Of a DNA stretch of 64,000 nt, positions 60,568-64,000 are shown in pieces. Where the stretch lies: NCBI RefSeq assembly GCF_036023875.1, contig NZ_CP107931.1:372001-436000 (forward strand), given 5' to 3'. The notes under the pieces were generated by a model. That model saw nothing but the letters and a program-made list of their open reading frames with translations, did not search any database and was not told the origin of the DNA. Within the stretch, counting starts at the first letter, position 1. Every line of letters starts with the position of its first letter. The position numbers were made by a program, and so were the translations under genes. This stretch comes from Mycobacterium sp. NBC_00419 (GTDB lineage Bacteria; Actinomycetota; Actinomycetes; Mycobacteriales; Mycobacteriaceae).

Positions 60568-62730
60568 CTACTTCAGGCCGGCCGCATCCATGCCGCGCAG
60601 TTCCTTTTTCAGGTCAGCGATCTCGTCACGAATCCGGCCCGCAAGCTCGAACTGCAGGTCGCGAGCCGCCGCCATCATCTGCGCGGTCAGGTCCTTGATC
60701 AGATCGGCGAGTTCGGCGCGCGGCATGCTTGAGGTGTCGCGGCCTTCGATGATGCCGGCGCTGACCGCCCGGCCCGGCTCGCCCTGAGCGCGCCGACCGC
60801 GTGAGGCGTTGCGCCCGGAGCCGCCGACCCCGACGGTGGCGTCGGTGTCGTCGGCTTCGCTGTAGACCTGGTCAAGGATGTCGGCGATCTTCTTGCGCAA
60901 CGGCTGCGGGTCGACACCGTGGGCAACGTTGTATTCGACCTGCTTGGCGCGGCGGCGCTCGGTCTCGTCGATGGCCTGCCGCATCGAGTCGGTGATCTTG
61001 TCGGCGTACATATGTACCTCGCCGGACACGTTGCGGGCCGCGCGGCCGATGGTCTGGATCAGGCTGCGCGTGGAGCGCAGGAACCCTTCCTTGTCGGCGT
61101 CGAGGATCGACACCAAAGACACCTCGGGCAGGTCGAGGCCTTCACGGAGCAGGTTGATACCGACCAGCACGTCGTACTCGCCCAGCCGCAGCTGGCGCAG
61201 CAGTTCGACGCGCCGCAGCGTGTCGACCTCTGAATGCAGATAGCGCACCCGGATGCCGAGTTCGAGCAGATAGTCCGTGAGGTCTTCGGCCATCTTCTTG
61301 GTCAGCGTGGTGACCAGCACGCGTTCGTCGCGTTCGGTGCGGGCCCGGATCTCGGCAATGAGGTCGTCGATCTGGCCCTTCGTGGGCTTCACCACGACCT
61401 TCGGGTCGACCAGGCCGGTCGGGCGGATCACCTGTTCGACGAACTCGCCGCTGGTCTGGCTCAGCTCGTAGGGGCCGGGCGTGGCCGACAGATACACCGT
61501 CTGGCCGATCCGGTCGGCGAACTCCTCCCAGGTCAGCGGCCGGTTGTCGACGGCAGAGGGCAGCCGGAAGCCGAACTCGACCAGGTTGCGCTTGCGGGAC
61601 ATGTCGCCCTCGTACATGCCGCCGATCTGCGGGACCGTCACGTGCGATTCGTCGATCACCATCAGGAAGTCGTCGGGGAAATAGTCCAGCAGCGTGGCGG
61701 GCGCCGTTCCAGGGCCTCGACCGTCGATGTGTCGGGAGTAGTTCTCGATACCGGAGCAGAACCCGACCTGGCGCATCATCTCGATGTCGTAATTGGTCCG
61801 CATCCGCAGCCGCTGGGCTTCCAGCAGCTTGCCCTGGCCCTCGAGCTCGGCCAGCCGGTCCTCCAGCTCCTTCTCGATCGACGAGATCGCCTGAGCCATT
61901 CGCTCCGGACCCGCCACGTAGTGCGTGGCCGGGAACACCCGCAGCGAGTCGACCTTGCGGACGACGTCCCCGGTCAGCGGGTGCATGTAGTAGAGCGCCT
62001 CGATCTCGTCGCCGAAGTACTCGATGCGGACAGCCAGTTCTTCGTAGGACGGGATGATCTCGACGGTGTCGCCACGCACCCGGAACGAACCACGGGTGAA
62101 GGACATGTCGTTGCGGCTGTACTGGACGTCGACCAGCAGCCGCAGCAGCGCATCCCTGGGCACCTCCGAGCCGACCTCGAGTTCGACCGAACGGTCCAGG
62201 TAGGACTGCGGGGTACCCAGGCCGTAGATGCACGACACCGAGGCGACGACAACGACGTCCCGCCGGGACAGCAAGCTGGAGGTGGCCGAGTGGCGCAGGC
62301 GCTCCACGTCGTCGTTGATCGAGCTGTCCTTCTCGATGTAGGTGTCGGTTTGAGCGATGTACGCCTCGGGCTGGTAGTAGTCGTAGTAGCTGACGAAGTA
62401 CTCAACGGCGTTGTGCGGCAACATTTCCCGTAGCTCGTTGGCGAGCTGGGCGGCCAGCGTCTTGTTCGGCGCCATCACCAGGGTGGGCCGCTGCAGCCGT
62501 TCGATGAGCCAGGCGGTCGTCGCGGACTTGCCGGTGCCGGTGGCGCCGAGGAGTACGACATCGCGCTCCCCCGCCCTGATCCGGCGTTCCAGTTCCTCGA
62601 TGGCCGCCGGCTGGTCGCCGGCCGGCTGGTACTCGCTGACCACCTCGAACCGGGCGCCGGCGCGCACGACGTCCTCGACCGCGCGATACTCCGAATGCGC
62701 GAGGACCGGATGTTCGGTAGCGAAGGCCAT
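60568..62730 (-). CDS. uvrB: excinuclease ABC subunit B
   Basis: This 720-residue DNA helicase-like subunit has Walker [10 protein letters not shown], the beta-hairpin with [17 protein letters not shown] (motif II) and TIGRAARN (motif VI). A C-terminal UVR domain ([19 protein letters not shown]) contacts UvrC. It verifies damage located by UvrA. N-terminal [15 protein letters not shown] matches the mycobacterial protein and sets the ATG at 62730. The RecA-NDp-type promoter overlaps the immediate upstream region. Confidence 0.98.
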   Translation of the reverse strand: MAFATEHPVLAHSEYRAVEDVVRAGARFEVVSEYQPAGDQPAAIEELERRIRAGERDVVLLGATGTGKSATTAWLIERLQRPTLVMAPNKTLAAQLANELREMLPHNAVEYFVSYYDYYQPEAYIAQTDTYIEKDSSINDDVERLRHSATSSLLSRRDVVVVASVSCIYGLGTPQSYLDRSVELEVGSEVPRDALLRLLVDVQYSRNDMSFTRGSFRVRGDTVEIIPSYEELAVRIEYFGDEIEALYYMHPLTGDVVRKVDSLRVFPATHYVAGPERMAQAISSIEKELEDRLAELEGQGKLLEAQRLRMRTNYDIEMMRQVGFCSGIENYSRHIDGRGPGTAPATLLDYFPDDFLMVIDESHVTVPQIGGMYEGDMSRKRNLVEFGFRLPSAVDNRPLTWEEFADRIGQTVYLSATPGPYELSQTSGEFVEQVIRPTGLVDPKVVVKPTKGQIDDLIAEIRARTERDERVLVTTLTKKMAEDLTDYLLELGIRVRYLHSEVDTLRRVELLRQLRLGEYDVLVGINLLREGLDLPEVSLVSILDADKEGFLRSTRSLIQTIGRAARNVSGEVHMYADKITDSMRQAIDETERRRAKQVEYNVAHGVDPQPLRKKIADILDQVYSEADDTDATVGVGGSGRNASRGRRAQGEPGRAVSAGIIEGRDTSSMPRAELADLIKDLTAQMMAAARDLQFELAGRIRDEIADLKKELRGMDAAGLK

Positions 62731-62736
62731 GTGTCC

Positions 62737-62759
62737 AGGTTAAGCGCCCCCACCGACAC
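62737..62759 (-). promoter_or_regulatory. RecA-NDp/PafBC-type promoter of uvrB
   Basis: The minus strand reads GTGTCGGTG-N8-TAACCT. Against the consensus TTGTCRGTG-N8-TANNNT only the first base differs. The -10 ends seven bases before the uvrB ATG, so transcription would begin at or next to the start codon and the message would be leaderless or nearly so. Confidence 0.75.
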
Positions 62760-62792
62760 ATTCATTCCCGCTGCGTTTCGTACGCTATCGCC

Positions 62793-63092
62793 GTGCCCGA
62801 ACCATTACGAATCGGCCTGCGCATCCTGGGGCTGGTGCTGCTCATCGTCGGTCTGTGTTGCCTGGTCGCGCTGGCCTGGCCCGGACCGGTCCGGGTGGCC
62901 GAGGCAATGGGCATGAGTTGCGCCAACGACCGCCACGGCACCAACTACCAATGCACCTGGTGGGACGCCGCTGACGTGCTGCTGACCGGTTTCGGCGTCG
63001 CCGCGGTCGGTGGCCTCGTCCTGCGCCTGATCACCCGGCCCCCGGGCAAGGGCCCACGGACGATCGATCTGCGCTGGCTGCGCCGGCAGTGA
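62793..63092 (+). CDS. small membrane protein of unknown function
   Basis: This 99-residue protein has two membrane segments (about 10-32 and 61-80) separated by a short external loop with two cysteines (MSCANDRHG and YQCTWWDA). The C-terminus is basic (RTIDLRWLRRQ). The GTG at 62793 is the likely start. Its stop overlaps the following GTG start by four bases (GTGA), so both genes are translated together. It is divergent from uvrB. The family is not recognised. Confidence 0.75.
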   Translation: MPEPLRIGLRILGLVLLIVGLCCLVALAWPGPVRVAEAMGMSCANDRHGTNYQCTWWDAADVLLTGFGVAAVGGLVLRLITRPPGKGPRTIDLRWLRRQ

Positions 63093-63613
63093 GCGGCCAC
63101 CTCCATCCGCCCAAACGGGAGATCTTCGATCTGGCCGCGCGGACGAACACCGACAACAAGGGATTCGTGCGCGAGGTCGACGAGTACGTCGTCCGCCCGT
63201 GGGGGTTGTACATGGCCCGCCCGACACCGGGCCGCGTCCAGTTCCACTACCTGCAATCCTGGCTGCTGCCCACGCTGGGACTGCGGGCCAACGTCTTCCA
63301 CTTCAACCCCGGCCACGAGCGTGAACAGGACTATTACCTCGACGTCGCGGACGTCATCGCCGGCGACACGGTCTGGCATACCGAAGACCACTACCTCGAC
63401 CTGGTGGTCCACGCCGGGGATCGAACCGAGCTGGTCGACGTCGACGAACTGCTCGAGGCGCACCGGCAGGGCCTGCTTAGCGCCGAGACGGCCGAGGCGG
63501 CCATCCGGCGGGCCGTGGGCGCCGTCGAGGGCCTGGCCCGGCACGACCACGACCTGACCGCGTGGCTGGCCTCCCAGGGCCTGGACATCTTCTGGCCCAC
63601 ACCCAACAGGTAA
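63089..63613 (+). CDS. DUF402 domain protein
   Basis: This 174-residue protein resembles the DUF402/FomD-like beta-barrel family. REVDEYVVRPWGLYMAR, YYLDVADVIAGDTVWHTEDHYLDLVVH and VDVDELLEA are characteristic. Members include nucleotide-phosphate hydrolases such as FomD and Ntdp; the acidic residues of YLDLVVH and VDVDEL would bind metal. It is coupled to the preceding membrane protein by a GTGA overlap and occurs beside uvrB in mycobacteria. Confidence 0.82.
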   Translation: MSGHLHPPKREIFDLAARTNTDNKGFVREVDEYVVRPWGLYMARPTPGRVQFHYLQSWLLPTLGLRANVFHFNPGHEREQDYYLDVADVIAGDTVWHTEDHYLDLVVHAGDRTELVDVDELLEAHRQGLLSAETAEAAIRRAVGAVEGLARHDHDLTAWLASQGLDIFWPTPNR

Positions 63614-63624
63614 TCTCGCTAGGC

Positions 63625-64000
63625 ATGAGCCTCAGCAAGCGCCGCTGGCTGGCTGCGGCGGTAGGTGCGGTCGTGGTCGCAGGTTCTCAGTTAAGTGTGA
63701 GCCCGGCACACGCCGACCCCGCTTCGCCGTCGCCGACCCCGCCGCCTACGGGCGAGGTGCTGCACAACGTGACCTACCGCGCGCGGGCCGACGGCACCTC
63801 GCGCGGTGCGGTGGTGGCGTACAAGATCGACGACAACAATGTCAACAGCGATCAGCCGACGCTATTGCCCGGCGTCACCTTCGAGGTCAACACGGTGCTG
63901 AGCGACCCCAAGCAGGCCGGGATGGAGATCTCCATCCAATGGCCCTACGGATCGAATCTGCACTGCGAGATCCTGGTGGACGACGAGACCGTTGCCCAGG
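63625..64000 (+). CDS. exported protein, 3' end outside the window
   Basis: An ATG at 63625 opens a frame that runs off the window. It encodes a Sec signal peptide (MSLSKRRWLAAAVGAVVVAG, probable cleavage after AHA at residue 30), a Pro/Ser/Thr linker and a beta-rich region (VLHNVTYRARADG, GVTFEVNTVLSDP, HCEILVDDETVAQ). The arrangement resembles small secreted mycobacterial beta-sandwich proteins, loosely MmpS-like, but the family is not certain. It starts 12 bases after the DUF402 gene. Confidence 0.8.
   Translation, partial: MSLSKRRWLAAAVGAVVVAGSQLSVSPAHADPASPSPTPPPTGEVLHNVTYRARADGTSRGAVVAYKIDDNNVNSDQPTLLPGVTFEVNTVLSDPKQAGMEISIQWPYGSNLHCEILVDDETVAQ

Overview
The window is high-GC actinobacterial DNA with many GTG starts and long runs of genes overlapping by 1 to 4 bases. 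Its gene content and order match the Mycobacterium tuberculosis segment running from the arginine operon (argC to argH) through pheST, tsnR-rplT-rpmI-infC, lysX and uvrA to uvrB (about Rv1632c to Rv1659), read here in the opposite direction. I infer a mycobacterium, most likely an environmental rapid grower (Mycolicibacterium-like), because the core is interrupted by a catabolic block. The species cannot be fixed from the sequence. All homology statements come from recognising the proteins by eye and memory; no database was searched.

Layout. 1-2597: the end of an ABC-F ATPase gene and an MFS exporter gene. 2594-10998: argC-J-B-D-F-R-G-H on the minus strand, a complete ornithine-to-arginine pathway with its repressor and a tandem ARG-box operator in front of argC. 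11128-14669: pheS-pheT. 14818-18051: an FMN-type glutamate synthase-like protein, a rhomboid-like membrane protein and a class III nucleotidyl cyclase (Rv1647-like). 18186-20466: an MpaB-type oxygenase and an acyl-CoA dehydrogenase behind two nested palindromes. 20552-21030: a small conserved protein flanked by three copies of a short repeat.

21066-33426 is the main accessory region. A nine-gene, tightly overlapping minus-strand operon encodes an aldehyde dehydrogenase, an MFS acid symporter, an FAD aromatic hydroxylase, a cupin, an amidohydrolase/decarboxylase, an Old Yellow Enzyme homologue and a three-subunit molybdenum hydroxylase. It is divergent from a GAF-PucR regulator. The set looks like an uptake and degradation pathway for an aromatic, probably N-heteroaromatic, compound of unknown identity.

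33409-45092 returns to core genes: tsnR, rplT, rpmI, infC (apparently with a rare ATC start and a structured leader), a DUF1844 protein, lysX, a membrane esterase (Rv1639c-like), a small protein, uvrA (with a PafBC/RecA-NDp-type promoter) and a metallo-beta-lactamase-fold hydrolase. 45180-58075 holds a four-PAS EAL protein whose last residues look frameshifted, a small helical protein, a 1206-residue secreted beta-strand-repeat protein with two pepsin-like Asp motifs, a CorA-like transporter, a universal stress protein, a GT-C glycosyltransferase in the position of Rv1635c, and a 1045-residue exported protein built from about 45 copies of a 19-residue Pro/Gly/Ala repeat. 58232-64000: tRNA-Cys, MgtC, an MFS transporter (Rv1634-like), uvrB (again with a RecA-NDp-type promoter), two small genes and the start of an exported protein cut by the window edge.
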